Below are positions 36,743-44,318 of a stretch of DNA of 64,000 nucleotides, piece by piece (within the stretch, counting starts at the first letter, position 1; each line of letters opens with the position of its first letter). Both the position numbers and the translations under genes were made by a program. The notes under the pieces are model-generated. The model saw only the letters and a list, made by a program, of their open reading frames with translations. It searched no databases and had not been told where the DNA came from. The stretch comes from Phycisphaerae bacterium (GTDB lineage Bacteria > Planctomycetota > Phycisphaerae > Phycisphaerales > SM1A02), in the NCBI GenBank assembly GCA_016795035.1, contig JAEUIT010000097.1, positions 186,001 through 250,000 of the forward strand, read 5' to 3'.

Positions 36743-37633
36743 TTGGTCGCACCGAACGCAACTCCGCAACCGCCCGCCGCGATGTCGATCGACGTCGAGG
36801 ATTGGTTCCAGGTCGAGAACCTCCGGCGCGGCGTGCCGCGCGACACCTGGGACAGCCGCGAGTCGCGCGTCGAGCGGAACACCGACCGCATGCTCGAGAT
36901 CCTCGCCGAGCGGAAGGTGAAGGCGACGTGCTTCATCCTCGGCTGGGTCGCCGAGCGCTTCCCCGATCTCGTCCGCCGCATCCACGCCGCCGGCCACGAG
37001 CTCGCGAGCCACGGCTACGGCCACGATCTCATCTACTCGCTCTCGCACGAGCAATTCCGCGAGGACATTCGCCGCGGCAAGCGGATCGTCGAAGACCTCT
37101 GCGGCGTGCCGCTCCGCGGCTATCGCGCGCCGAGCTTCTCGATCACCGATTGGGCGATCGACATTCTGCGCGACGAAGGCTTCACCTACGACAGCTCTTC
37201 GTTTCCGACGGTCGCGCACGACCGCTACGGCAAACTCACCGGCATGACCTCGGGCGTGCCGATCGTCGAGATCCGGCCGGGCTTCCACGAGGTCTGCGTG
37301 TCGTGCTGGAACGTCGGCAAGAAGGGCGTTCCGTGGGGCGGCGGCGGTTACTTCCGCCTCTTCCCGTACGCACTTTTCCGTAAGGGCGTGCGCTCGATCC
37401 TCGCGTCGGGCATGCCGTACGTCTTCTACATCCATCCGTGGGAGATCGACCCCGGCCAACCGCGCGTCGACGGCCTCAAGCGCTCGCACGCCTTCCGGCA
37501 CTACGTGAACCTCGGCCGCTGCGAACGCCGCTGGAGCACCTTGTTAGGCGACTTCCGCTGGTGCACGGTCGGCGAGCTGTTGGCGAGCGAACTCGTGAAG
37601 GCAAAGGATTCAGGATTGAGGAGTCAGGAGTGA
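36743..37633 (+). CDS. Polysaccharide deacetylase of the exosortase/PEP-CTERM type
   Basis: About 283-296 residues. Starts are TTG 36743, GTG 36746 or ATG 36782 (MSIDVEDWFQ); the family usually begins close to that last motif. Metal- and base-forming residues are in SIDVEDWFQVENL (Asp-Asp), HELASHGYGHDLIYSLS (His-x-x-x-His) and GYRAPSFSITDW; it also has FYIHPWEIDP. These match the exosortase-associated de-N-acetylase family (NodB fold plus DUF3473). It would remove acetyl groups from GlcNAc-type residues of the polymer. Its last nine codons are made of the heptad repeat that begins at 37606. Confidence 0.9.
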   Translation: MVAPNATPQPPAAMSIDVEDWFQVENLRRGVPRDTWDSRESRVERNTDRMLEILAERKVKATCFILGWVAERFPDLVRRIHAAGHELASHGYGHDLIYSLSHEQFREDIRRGKRIVEDLCGVPLRGYRAPSFSITDWAIDILRDEGFTYDSSSFPTVAHDRYGKLTGMTSGVPIVEIRPGFHEVCVSCWNVGKKGVPWGGGGYFRLFPYALFRKGVRSILASGMPYVFYIHPWEIDPGQPRVDGLKRSHAFRHYVNLGRCERRWSTLLGDFRWCTVGELLASELVKAKDSGLRSQE

Positions 37634-37705
37634 GTGGAAAAGGCACCACCGGCGTGAAGCAGAAGTGTCTTCTCCACTGGCTCCTGGCTCCTGAATCCTG
37701 ACTCC
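37606..37705. repeat. Heptad-unit palindrome, copy 1
   Basis: Left arm of four 7-bp units from 37606: GGATTCA, GGATTGA, GGAGTCA, GGAGTGA. Centre of about 44 bp with GTGGAAAAGGCAC and GTGTCTTCTCCAC. Right arm from 37678: TGGCTCC, TGGCTCC, TGAATCC, TGACTCC. The arms can pair over about 28 bp. The left arm lies within the deacetylase gene and supplies its stop codon; the right arm ends just before the convergent epimerase stop. Confidence 0.85.
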
Positions 37706-37712
37706 TTCTCAC

Positions 37713-38747
37713 TCACCGAAACCGCTGCACCTCGGCCGGCGGCTGTCGCCACACCGCCTTCTTGTCCTTGCCTTCCGCCAGGTACCACTTGACCATGCGG
37801 TCGATGCCTTCGGCGAGCGGCACCGGGCTTCGGAAGCCTGTCGCCAGGAGCTTGTCGGCCTCGAACTTCGTCTGGTCGCGGAAGAGTTTCCGCACGCGCA
37901 TGCTCGAGATCGGAAGGTTCTTGCCGGTGAGCGCGATCACGAGGTCGAAGGGCTTCGCCGCAAGAAGCGCGAACCACATCGGCACCGTCGGCCCTGGCTT
38001 CGCCTTGCCGAGCGACTTCGCGATCGACTCCGCGATCTGCCGGCTCGACATGTCGGGCTTCTCGATGAAGTTGTACGGGTCGTACGCGGGCTTTCCCGGC
38101 TCGTCCATCTTCGACCAGAGGTGGAGCGTCGCCTCGACGGTGTTCTCGACGTACGAGAGCCCCTTGATGTTGGTCGCGGCGCCCGCGATCACGAACTTGC
38201 CGCCGCGCACTTGGCGGATCAGCGAATACATGTTCGCGAAGTTGTTCGGGCCGAACGTGATCGTCGGTCGGATGGTCAGGCACTTCCGCCCGCCGCCCTT
38301 CTCGACCCAGCGTTCGAAGACCTTCTCGCCGGCGAGCTTGCTCGCGCCGTACGGATGCGTGGGCTTCGGCACCGCGGTCTCGACGAGCGGCGGCGTGGCG
38401 TCGCCGTAGATCGCGCAGCTCGAGTAGAAGCACACGCGGGTGATGCCGAGGGCGTCCATCGCGTCGCAGAGGTTCTGCGAGCCCTTCTCGTTGACGCCGT
38501 AGTACGTCGCCTCGTCGATGCCGAAGTCGTGGTGTGCCGCCGCGAGGTTAAAGACCGCGCCGCAGCCGGTCATCGCGTCACGGACCGCCTCGGGATCGCG
38601 CACGTCGCCGCGGACGAAGCGGGCGAGCGGCAACCCCGGCGCGGGTTCCCAGAGGTCGAGTCCGACGACCTCGTGCCCGAGCGCCACGAGGCGCCGCACG
38701 AGGAACGAACCGATGAATCCAGTGGCTCCGGTAACGAGGATCCGCAT
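37713..38747 (-). CDS. NAD-dependent sugar epimerase/dehydratase
   Basis: A 344-residue extended SDR: RILVTGATGFIGSFLVRRLV, FNLAAAHHDFG, CFYSSCAIYGDA, and YGASKLAGEKVFE with the catalytic YxxxK. The closest pattern is the generic nucleoside-diphosphate-sugar epimerase/3beta-HSD-like group, so the substrate cannot be assigned. It is second in a leftward pair with the GT2 gene, 74 bp downstream of it, and converges on the deacetylase with heptad palindrome 1 between. Confidence 0.87.
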   Translation of the reverse strand: MRILVTGATGFIGSFLVRRLVALGHEVVGLDLWEPAPGLPLARFVRGDVRDPEAVRDAMTGCGAVFNLAAAHHDFGIDEATYYGVNEKGSQNLCDAMDALGITRVCFYSSCAIYGDATPPLVETAVPKPTHPYGASKLAGEKVFERWVEKGGGRKCLTIRPTITFGPNNFANMYSLIRQVRGGKFVIAGAATNIKGLSYVENTVEATLHLWSKMDEPGKPAYDPYNFIEKPDMSSRQIAESIAKSLGKAKPGPTVPMWFALLAAKPFDLVIALTGKNLPISSMRVRKLFRDQTKFEADKLLATGFRSPVPLAEGIDRMVKWYLAEGKDKKAVWRQPPAEVQRFR

Positions 38748-38821
38748 GACAGTGGCACGCTAGCAGAACGGCCGGCGCAGTCGCGCGTCAGGCACGAACG
38801 CTACATCGGCCGAACGCCGCG

Positions 38822-39697
38822 TCAGGTTCGCGCGGGCTTCGCGATCGGCTGCGGAACTCGCTCCGCGGCTTCCTGTTCGAGCTCGATCATCTTGAGCCCG
38901 ATGAGCATCTCGTAGGCCGAAATGAAGAGGCAGAAGCGGAAGCCCGTCACGCCGTCGAGGAAGCCCAGGCGGGCGACGTACATGAAGAGGAATCGCCACA
39001 GCCACTTGGCCGGAAGCCACGCGTAGACGCGGTTCTTGATGAACCGGCGAAACGCGGTCGGCCCGCCGATCTCGGGCTCCTTGGCCCGATCCTCGGCGCT
39101 GAGCCGGCGGCGGCGCACGATCTCCTTCGCCTCGAGCGTGGAGTAACGGTTGTGCTTCTCCATGTAGCGTTCGAGGCCGTTCCGGTCGTAATGCTCGAGG
39201 TGACCGCGGAGGTATGCCGTCGGGCCGTCGGCGAGCATGTGTTCGTGGACTTCGCGCTCTTCGTAGCGGGCCTTGCCGCGCTTGAAAAACCGCAGGTTCC
39301 ATGACGGGTAGTACCCGCAGTGCCGGATGCGCTTGCCGAGGAAAATGAAGTACCGGTTGACGTAGAAGCCCGCCTCGGCGACGCCGTCGATCGGCCGCTC
39401 GGCGATCGCGCGGAGCTCGTCGCGGAGTTCGGGGAGCACCGCTTCATCGGCGTCGAGGATCAGGATCCACGGCGACTCGAAGGGCAGGGTGTCGAGGGCC
39501 CAGTTCTTCTGCTTCGCGTAGCCGAGCCACTCCTTGCGGACGACCGTGGCCCCCCACGACTCCGCGATCTCATAGGTCCGGTCCGTCGAGCCCGAGTCGA
39601 CGACGAACACGCGCCGCGCCCATGGCGCCACGCTCGCGAGCGACCACGGAAGGTTGCGCTCCTCGTTCTTCGCGAGGATGAGTACGTCGATGGTCAT
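38822..39697 (-). CDS. GT2-family glycosyltransferase
   Basis: A 291-residue GT-A transferase from ATG 39697: MTIDVLILAKNEERNLPWSL, VFVVDSGSTDRTYEIAESWG, and ILDADEAVLPEL (the DxD element). GYAKQKNWAL and HEHMLADGPTAYLRGHLEHY match the lipopolysaccharide-core heptosyl/glucosyl transferase-like subgroup (WaaE/KdtX). A C-terminal hydrophobic region (FLFMYVARLGFLDGVTGFRF) suggests membrane association. It may start or extend the glycan on a lipid. Divergent from cysS with 116 bp between. Confidence 0.88.
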   Translation of the reverse strand: MTIDVLILAKNEERNLPWSLASVAPWARRVFVVDSGSTDRTYEIAESWGATVVRKEWLGYAKQKNWALDTLPFESPWILILDADEAVLPELRDELRAIAERPIDGVAEAGFYVNRYFIFLGKRIRHCGYYPSWNLRFFKRGKARYEEREVHEHMLADGPTAYLRGHLEHYDRNGLERYMEKHNRYSTLEAKEIVRRRRLSAEDRAKEPEIGGPTAFRRFIKNRVYAWLPAKWLWRFLFMYVARLGFLDGVTGFRFCLFISAYEMLIGLKMIELEQEAAERVPQPIAKPART

Positions 39698-39813
39698 CGG
39701 TGGCCGATGTACGTCGGCCTTCACGGGAGCGGTTCTCCATGGAATCGCCATTCGGACCCGGGAATCGCTCCGAGTACCATCGCCGCCCCGCGTCCCGAAC
39801 GACCCCATTCGTC

Positions 39814-41355
39814 ATGCCAGTCCTTCGACTCACCAACACGCTGACCCGAACGCTCGAGGACTTCCGCCCGATCGACCAAAAGGGCAAGGTCGTGACGTTC
39901 TACTCCTGCGGCCCGACCGTCTACGACGACGCGCACATCGGGAATTTCCGCAGCTTCTTGAACGCCGACGTCCTCCGTCGCACGCTCGAACTCCTCGGGT
40001 ACGAGGTGCGTCACGTGATGAACATCACCGACGTCGGGCACATGACCGACGACGAGGATGCCGACGGTGGCGGCGAGGACAAGATGGCGGTCGCGGGCCG
40101 TCGCATCGCCGAGGCGAAGAAGTCCGGCAAGTTGCCCGCGGGCAGCGACATCGACCCGTCGAATCCCTTCGTGATCGCCGAGTTCTACGCGGCGCGTTTC
40201 CTCGAAGACGCGCGGCATCTGGGCCTCAAGGTCGCGATCGAAGAGGCTGCGAAGCCCGGCTCGATGCCGCGGCCGACGCGCTATGTCCGCGAGATGATTG
40301 CGCTCGTCGAGCGCCTCGTCGCCCGTGGCCACGCGTACGTCGGCAAGGACGGCGTCGTCTACTTCGACGTGAAGTCGTATGAGAAGTACGGCGCGCTCTC
40401 GGGGAACACGCTCGATCAACTGCGCGAAGGCGCCGGCGAGCGCATCAGCGCGGAGCATCAGGCGAACAAGAAGCACCCCGCGGACTTCATGCTGTGGAAG
40501 CCCGATCCGTCGCACCTGATGAAGTGGGACAGCCCGTGGGGCGCGGGCTACCCCGGCTGGCACCTCGAGTGCTCGGCGATGGCGGCGGCGCTCCTCGGCG
40601 AGGAGATCGATCTTCACTCGGGCGGCGAGGACAACATCTTCCCGCACCACGAGTGCGAGATCGCCCAGAGTTGCTGCGCGAGCGGCCACGCGTTCTTCGC
40701 GCGGTACTGGTTCCACACGCGGCATCTCATGGTCGAAGGCATGAAGATGAGTAAGTCGAAGGGCAACTTCTTCACTGCCCGCGACCTCTTCGCCGAAGGC
40801 CGCACGCCCGCGGCGCTGCGATTGGAACTCATCCGCTCGCACTACCGCATCAATTCGAACTTCACGAAGCAGGGTCTCGCCGACTGCCAGACGCAGATCA
40901 ACCGCTGGGCGAAGTCGCTCGAAACGCTCGAAGCCGCCGCGCGCGGCGCCGAGGCCGATCGCTCGAAGAGCGCCGGCCCGTTCGAGCGCGGCCTCGCCGA
41001 CTTCACCGAGGCGCTCTGCGACGATCTCAACGTTGCACGCGCGATTGCCGCCGTGAATGTTGCCGCTGGGGTTGCCGCGGGTTCGGATGGCGCCGGCGCC
41101 TGCCCGGTCCGGGAACGTGCGGCGCTCCTCTCGATGAACTCGGTCCTCGGCGTTCTCGACCGAAACGTGCCGCTCGCGAGCGCCGGCGACGCCGACCTCG
41201 CCGCGAAGGTCGAGGCGCTCCTCGTCCGCCGAAAGGCCGCCCGCGAGGCCAAGAATTGGCCCGAGAGCGACAAGATCCGCGACGAACTCAACGCGTTGCA
41301 GGTCGCCGTGAAGGACGGCCCGACCGGCACGACGTGGTCGAAGATCGTGAAGTGA
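39814..41355 (+). CDS. cysS: Cysteinyl-tRNA synthetase
   Basis: A 513-residue class I synthetase starting at ATG 39814. It has zinc ligands in SCGPTVYDDAHIGNFRSF, WHLECSAMAA and FPHHECEIAQS, the HIGH-like HIGN, and the KMSKSKGNF loop. It charges tRNA-Cys. Residues about 85-125 form an insertion rich in D/G/K (EDADGGGEDKMAVAGRRIAE) beyond the E. coli length of 461. The stop is followed within 3 bp by heptad palindrome 2, which ends in a T-rich run. Confidence 0.96.
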   Translation: MPVLRLTNTLTRTLEDFRPIDQKGKVVTFYSCGPTVYDDAHIGNFRSFLNADVLRRTLELLGYEVRHVMNITDVGHMTDDEDADGGGEDKMAVAGRRIAEAKKSGKLPAGSDIDPSNPFVIAEFYAARFLEDARHLGLKVAIEEAAKPGSMPRPTRYVREMIALVERLVARGHAYVGKDGVVYFDVKSYEKYGALSGNTLDQLREGAGERISAEHQANKKHPADFMLWKPDPSHLMKWDSPWGAGYPGWHLECSAMAAALLGEEIDLHSGGEDNIFPHHECEIAQSCCASGHAFFARYWFHTRHLMVEGMKMSKSKGNFFTARDLFAEGRTPAALRLELIRSHYRINSNFTKQGLADCQTQINRWAKSLETLEAAARGAEADRSKSAGPFERGLADFTEALCDDLNVARAIAAVNVAAGVAAGSDGAGACPVRERAALLSMNSVLGVLDRNVPLASAGDADLAAKVEALLVRRKAAREAKNWPESDKIRDELNALQVAVKDGPTGTTWSKIVK

Positions 41356-41357
41356 AA

Positions 41358-41454
41358 GGGTTCAGGGTTCAGGGGTCGGGGTTCAGGGTGAGAGCACGCG
41401 AAGCGCCGTGCGCAGGGCTTTCACCCTGAACCCTGAACCCTGGCCCCTGAACCC
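41358..41454. repeat. Heptad-unit palindrome, copy 2 (terminator-like)
   Basis: Left units from 41358: GGGTTCA, GGGTTCA, GGGGTCG, GGGTTCA, then GGGTGAG. Centre carries AGCACGCG and CCGTGCGC. Right units from 41427: TGAACCC, TGAACCC, TGGCCCC, TGAACCC. The right arm is followed at once by TTTCTTTTCT. It starts 3 bp after the cysS stop, so a large hairpin plus T-rich tract has intrinsic-terminator shape. Confidence 0.85.
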
Positions 41455-41528
41455 TTTCTTTTCTCCCCCCGCGACCGCTACATTGACCTTCGGAGAGAGC
41501 CGACGGCGCACAGCGCCGGGAGGCACCG

Positions 41529-42215
41529 ATGGCCAATCGAGACGCGAATTCGGAGGGCGTGACCATCCCGCGCGGTGCGGCGATCGACTTTGAGTCGGTC
41601 TACGTCGGCGCGCAGGGCGATCGCACGAAGATCCGCTGGGACGACGGCCGAGCGCATCCGCTCCTCGTCTCCTGGCTCGACTCGCAGGCGGTCGACACCG
41701 TGCGGCCGGGGGCGCGGGTGATCGTCGTCGGCTGCGGCCTCGGCCACGACGCCCGCGAACTCGCGCGGCGCGGCTACGACGTCACCGCGTTCGACGTGAG
41801 CCAGACCGCGGTCGACTGGGCCCGCGGCGTCGATCCCGATTGGGCCGACATCTTCGCGGTCGCCGATCTCTTCGACCTGCCGTCGCGCTGGCGCCGGCGC
41901 TTCGACCTCGTCGTCGAGATCTACACCGTGCAAGCCCTGCCGCCTGCAACGCGGAGTGCGAGCATGGCCGCGATCGAGTCGCTCCTGCACCCGCACGGAA
42001 CGCTCGTGATGATCGCCCGCGGCGCCGACGCGCCACAGACTCTGGACGACGGTCCGCCTTGGGCGCTCACGACCGACGAGGTTCGCGACCTCGCCGCGGG
42101 CGCGGGCTTGGTGCCGGCCGCGCCGGCTGACCTGAGTTTCGAGGTCAGCGTCGACGACGAAACCCCGCCGCAGCGCCGTCTCCGTGCGGTGTTTCGCAGG
42201 GGCGAGGCGCGGTAG
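41529..42215 (+). CDS. SAM-dependent methyltransferase
   Basis: A 228-residue class I methyltransferase with ARVIVVGCGLGHDARELARR (SAM loop), YDVTAFDVSQTAVDWARGVD and ADLFDLP. The N-terminus (PWDDGRAHPLL-like WDDGRAHPLLVSWLD) resembles the thiopurine-methyltransferase-like group. Substrate unknown. GGGAGG lies upstream of the ATG. A small hairpin (GCGGGG-GCGT-CCCCGC, 42215-42230) overlaps its stop. Confidence 0.87.
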   Translation: MANRDANSEGVTIPRGAAIDFESVYVGAQGDRTKIRWDDGRAHPLLVSWLDSQAVDTVRPGARVIVVGCGLGHDARELARRGYDVTAFDVSQTAVDWARGVDPDWADIFAVADLFDLPSRWRRRFDLVVEIYTVQALPPATRSASMAAIESLLHPHGTLVMIARGADAPQTLDDGPPWALTTDEVRDLAAGAGLVPAAPADLSFEVSVDDETPPQRRLRAVFRRGEAR

Positions 42216-42230
42216 CGGGGGCGTCCCCGC
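42215..42230 (+). terminator. Short GC hairpin at the methyltransferase stop
   Basis: GCGGGG/CCCCGC stem with a GCGT loop, followed by CTCTGTCATC. Too short and T-poor to be sure of. Confidence 0.3.
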
Positions 42231-42248
42231 CTCTGTCATCATGTAGGC

Positions 42249-42872
42249 ATGCGATGGTGGACCAAGAGTCGGCGGACGTTCGTCACGGCGGATACGCACT
42301 TCGGCGACGAAGCGGCGTTCACGAAGTTCGCACGGCCGTTTCCCACGGTCGAGGCGATGGACGAGGCGCTCATCGAGTCGATCAACGATCGCGTCGGCAA
42401 GCGTGACGTCCTCCTGCACCTCGGCGACTTCGCGGGCGAGCGCGAGTGGACCGGCGCCGAGCGGCGCCGCGTGCTCGCGTATCGCGACGAACTGCGGGTA
42501 CGGAAGATCGTCCTCATCCGCGGCAACCTCGATCCCTTGGGCGAACGCTGGTTCGACGGCATGTTCGACGAGGTCCACGACATCCTGACGTGGAAGGGCT
42601 GGGAGTCGGCGACGTTCGCCGCGCCGCCGATGCGCGTCGTCGCGAGTCACTATCCGATCCGGCAGTGGCAGGGCTGGCCGAACGGCGCGGTGCATCTCTA
42701 CGGCCACACCCACGGCACGATTCCTGAAGAAGGGCGATCGACCGACGTCGGCGTCGACTGCTGGCGCTATCGCCCGCTCGATCTGGCGAAGCTACTCGAC
42801 TCGCTCGCGGCGCGGGCGTTCGCGACGCCCACCGAGTGGCCGCGAAAACAGGCGATGCGCGAAGCGCTCTGA
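42249..42872 (+). CDS. Calcineurin-like metallophosphoesterase
   Basis: A 207-residue protein with metal-site motifs in order: FVTADTHFGDEAAF (D-x-H), LLHLGDFAG (GD), LIRGNLDPLGERW (GN-D), ASHYPIRQWQG (H) and LYGHTHGTIPEE (GHTH). It follows the small hypothetical phosphoesterase group found with phage and housekeeping genes. Substrate unknown; phosphodiester hydrolysis is expected. It lies 7 bp before the next gene. Confidence 0.88.
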   Translation: MRWWTKSRRTFVTADTHFGDEAAFTKFARPFPTVEAMDEALIESINDRVGKRDVLLHLGDFAGEREWTGAERRRVLAYRDELRVRKIVLIRGNLDPLGERWFDGMFDEVHDILTWKGWESATFAAPPMRVVASHYPIRQWQGWPNGAVHLYGHTHGTIPEEGRSTDVGVDCWRYRPLDLAKLLDSLAARAFATPTEWPRKQAMREAL

Positions 42873-42879
42873 GCCCGCG

Positions 42880-43650
42880 ATGACGAACGCCCTCGGAAAC
42901 CCCCTCGGACACTCGTTGGCGCCGCGCTGGCACGAGCTCATTCCGAAGGCGCTCCGAGCGCTCGGCGTTGCAGCCTTGGCGTACGCCATCCTGATCCTCG
43001 CGCTCGCGGGTGCGACGATCTACTTCGGGTCGACCGCGTGGGCGGCGCTCTCCATCATCGCGTTCCTCGTCTTCGCCGTGCGCACCGTCGCGCTCCTCGC
43101 GACAGCCCGCGTGTCGGCGCGGGCACTCGTGCCGATTCTGCTCCTGCTGGGCGGCGCGACGCTTCTTGCCTCAACCGGAACGATCGAGTTCGGCGTCTTC
43201 GGCGCCGCGGCGCGGGTCTTGCACGCGATCGTCGGACTCGGCTCGATCCTTCTCATCGTTGCAGGCGCGGCGCTCGCGGGCCGCGGCTTTCGCGACCTTC
43301 TCGCGCCCTTCGCAATCGACCTTACGCGGCTCGCGCGGCTCGGACGACGCCTTCGCGCGCTCACCTACGTGTCGCTCGCGATCGGTCTCGTGGTGCCCTT
43401 CATTCCGCTCTGGCTCTCGCACCTCACGCCGCGCGACTGTGCGACGTGGACCGCCGTCGCCGGTGCGGCGCTCTTCGCCGTTCCTGCGGGACTTTCCTTC
43501 CACGTCTTGAACGAGGTCTGGGCGCTCATCGCTGTGACCGGCACCATGACGACGCCGTACTGCCCGCGCTGCGGCTATCCGCGGCCGGCAGGCACGCGCT
43601 GCTCGGAGTGCGGGCATGAGCCGGGGGGAAAGGGGAAGGGTCGAGGGTAA
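42880..43650 (+). CDS. Membrane protein with C-terminal zinc ribbon
   Basis: A 256-residue protein with about six hydrophobic segments (from residue 27 to about 218) followed by a cytoplasmic zinc ribbon TPYCPRCGYPRPAGTRCSEC with paired CPxCG/CxxCG knuckles. Planctomycetes of the Phycisphaerae type carry many such membrane-plus-ribbon proteins of unknown role. Two CTGCAACGNNGAG motif copies lie in the gene (42961 and 43252). It follows the phosphoesterase gene by 7 bp. Confidence 0.8.
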   Translation: MTNALGNPLGHSLAPRWHELIPKALRALGVAALAYAILILALAGATIYFGSTAWAALSIIAFLVFAVRTVALLATARVSARALVPILLLLGGATLLASTGTIEFGVFGAAARVLHAIVGLGSILLIVAGAALAGRGFRDLLAPFAIDLTRLARLGRRLRALTYVSLAIGLVVPFIPLWLSHLTPRDCATWTAVAGAALFAVPAGLSFHVLNEVWALIAVTGTMTTPYCPRCGYPRPAGTRCSECGHEPGGKGKGRG

Positions 43651-43657
43651 GGCGAGC

Positions 43658-43670
43658 CTGCAACGCGGAG
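43658..43670 (+). repeat. Intergenic copy of the CTGCAACGNNGAG motif
   Basis: CTGCAACGCGGAG lies 7 bp after the membrane-protein stop. It is the only exact copy seen outside a gene, which shows the motif is not solely a protein-coding effect. Confidence 0.75.
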
Positions 43671-43685
43671 AGGGAGCGAGAAGAA

Positions 43686-43890
43686 GGAGTCAGGATTCAG
43701 GAGTCAGGAGTCAGTGAGAGAGGCACTTTGGCACCGCGCTTCTGGTGCTTCTCACCCTGAGTCCTGACTCCTCAATCCTGACCCCGCGGCCGCAGGCCGC
43801 GCGTGCTTCTCCCCCTGACTCCTGAATCCTGAATCCTGACTCCCCGCGGCCGAAGGCCGCGCACACCCTGACCCCCGACCCCCGAACCCT
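43686..43890. repeat. Heptad-unit palindrome, copy 3 (compound)
   Basis: Left units from 43686: GGAGTCA, GGATTCA, GGAGTCA, GGAGTCA, GTGAGAG. A centre with AGGCAC and GTGCTTCTCACC. Right units from about 43758: TGAGTCC, TGACTCC, TCAATCC, TGACCCC. Then a CGCGGCC-GCA-GGCCGCG hairpin (43785-43801), more units TGACTCC, TGAATCC, TGAATCC, TGACTCC, a second hairpin (43845-43861), and TGACCCC, CGACCCC, CGAACCC. This fills most of the 260-bp gap before the thioesterase gene. Confidence 0.85.
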
Positions 43891-43910
43891 CTGCTCTCTA
43901 TATTGCCTCC

Positions 43911-44318
43911 ATGTCTTCCCGGCCCGAGCACGCGCTCGACATCCGCGTTCGCTACTGCGAGTGTGACCCGATGGGGGTCGCACATCACAGCGTCTACCCC
44001 ATCTGGTTCGAGATGGGCCGGACGGAGTTGCTGCGGGCGCAGGGCGGCAACTACCGCGACCTCGAGGCGGCCGGGATCTTCCTCGCGGTCGTTTCACTCA
44101 GCGTGAAGTACAAGCGGCCGGCGAAGTACGACGACGTGTTGACCCTCGTCACGATCCTCGACGATGTCGGCCACGTGAAGATCGAGCATTCCTATCGCCT
44201 CGAACGCGACGGCGAGGTGCTCGCCACCGCCGAAACCACGCTTGCCTGCCTCAACCGCGACGGCCGGGCCCAGCCGTTGCCCGATCTCCTTCGCGGCTCG
44301 ATGGCAGGGCGGGCGTAA
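43911..44318 (+). CDS. YbgC/4-hydroxybenzoyl-CoA thioesterase-like hotdog protein
   Basis: A 135-residue single-hotdog thioesterase: VRYCECDPMGVAHHSVYPIW with the catalytic Asp in the CDPMG loop, then FEMGRTELLRAQGGNYRDLE and SVKYKRPAKYDDVLTLVT. YbgC-type enzymes hydrolyse acyl-CoA in the cytosol and are often linked to Tol-Pal; here they lie beside an ABC-F gene instead. Its stop overlaps the next start as TAATG. Confidence 0.9.
   Translation: MSSRPEHALDIRVRYCECDPMGVAHHSVYPIWFEMGRTELLRAQGGNYRDLEAAGIFLAVVSLSVKYKRPAKYDDVLTLVTILDDVGHVKIEHSYRLERDGEVLATAETTLACLNRDGRAQPLPDLLRGSMAGRA

Noticed and set aside
37606..43890. Heptad repeats as a CRISPR array
   Set aside because: Units are 7 bp without spacers, arranged as palindromes, and no cas gene is present.
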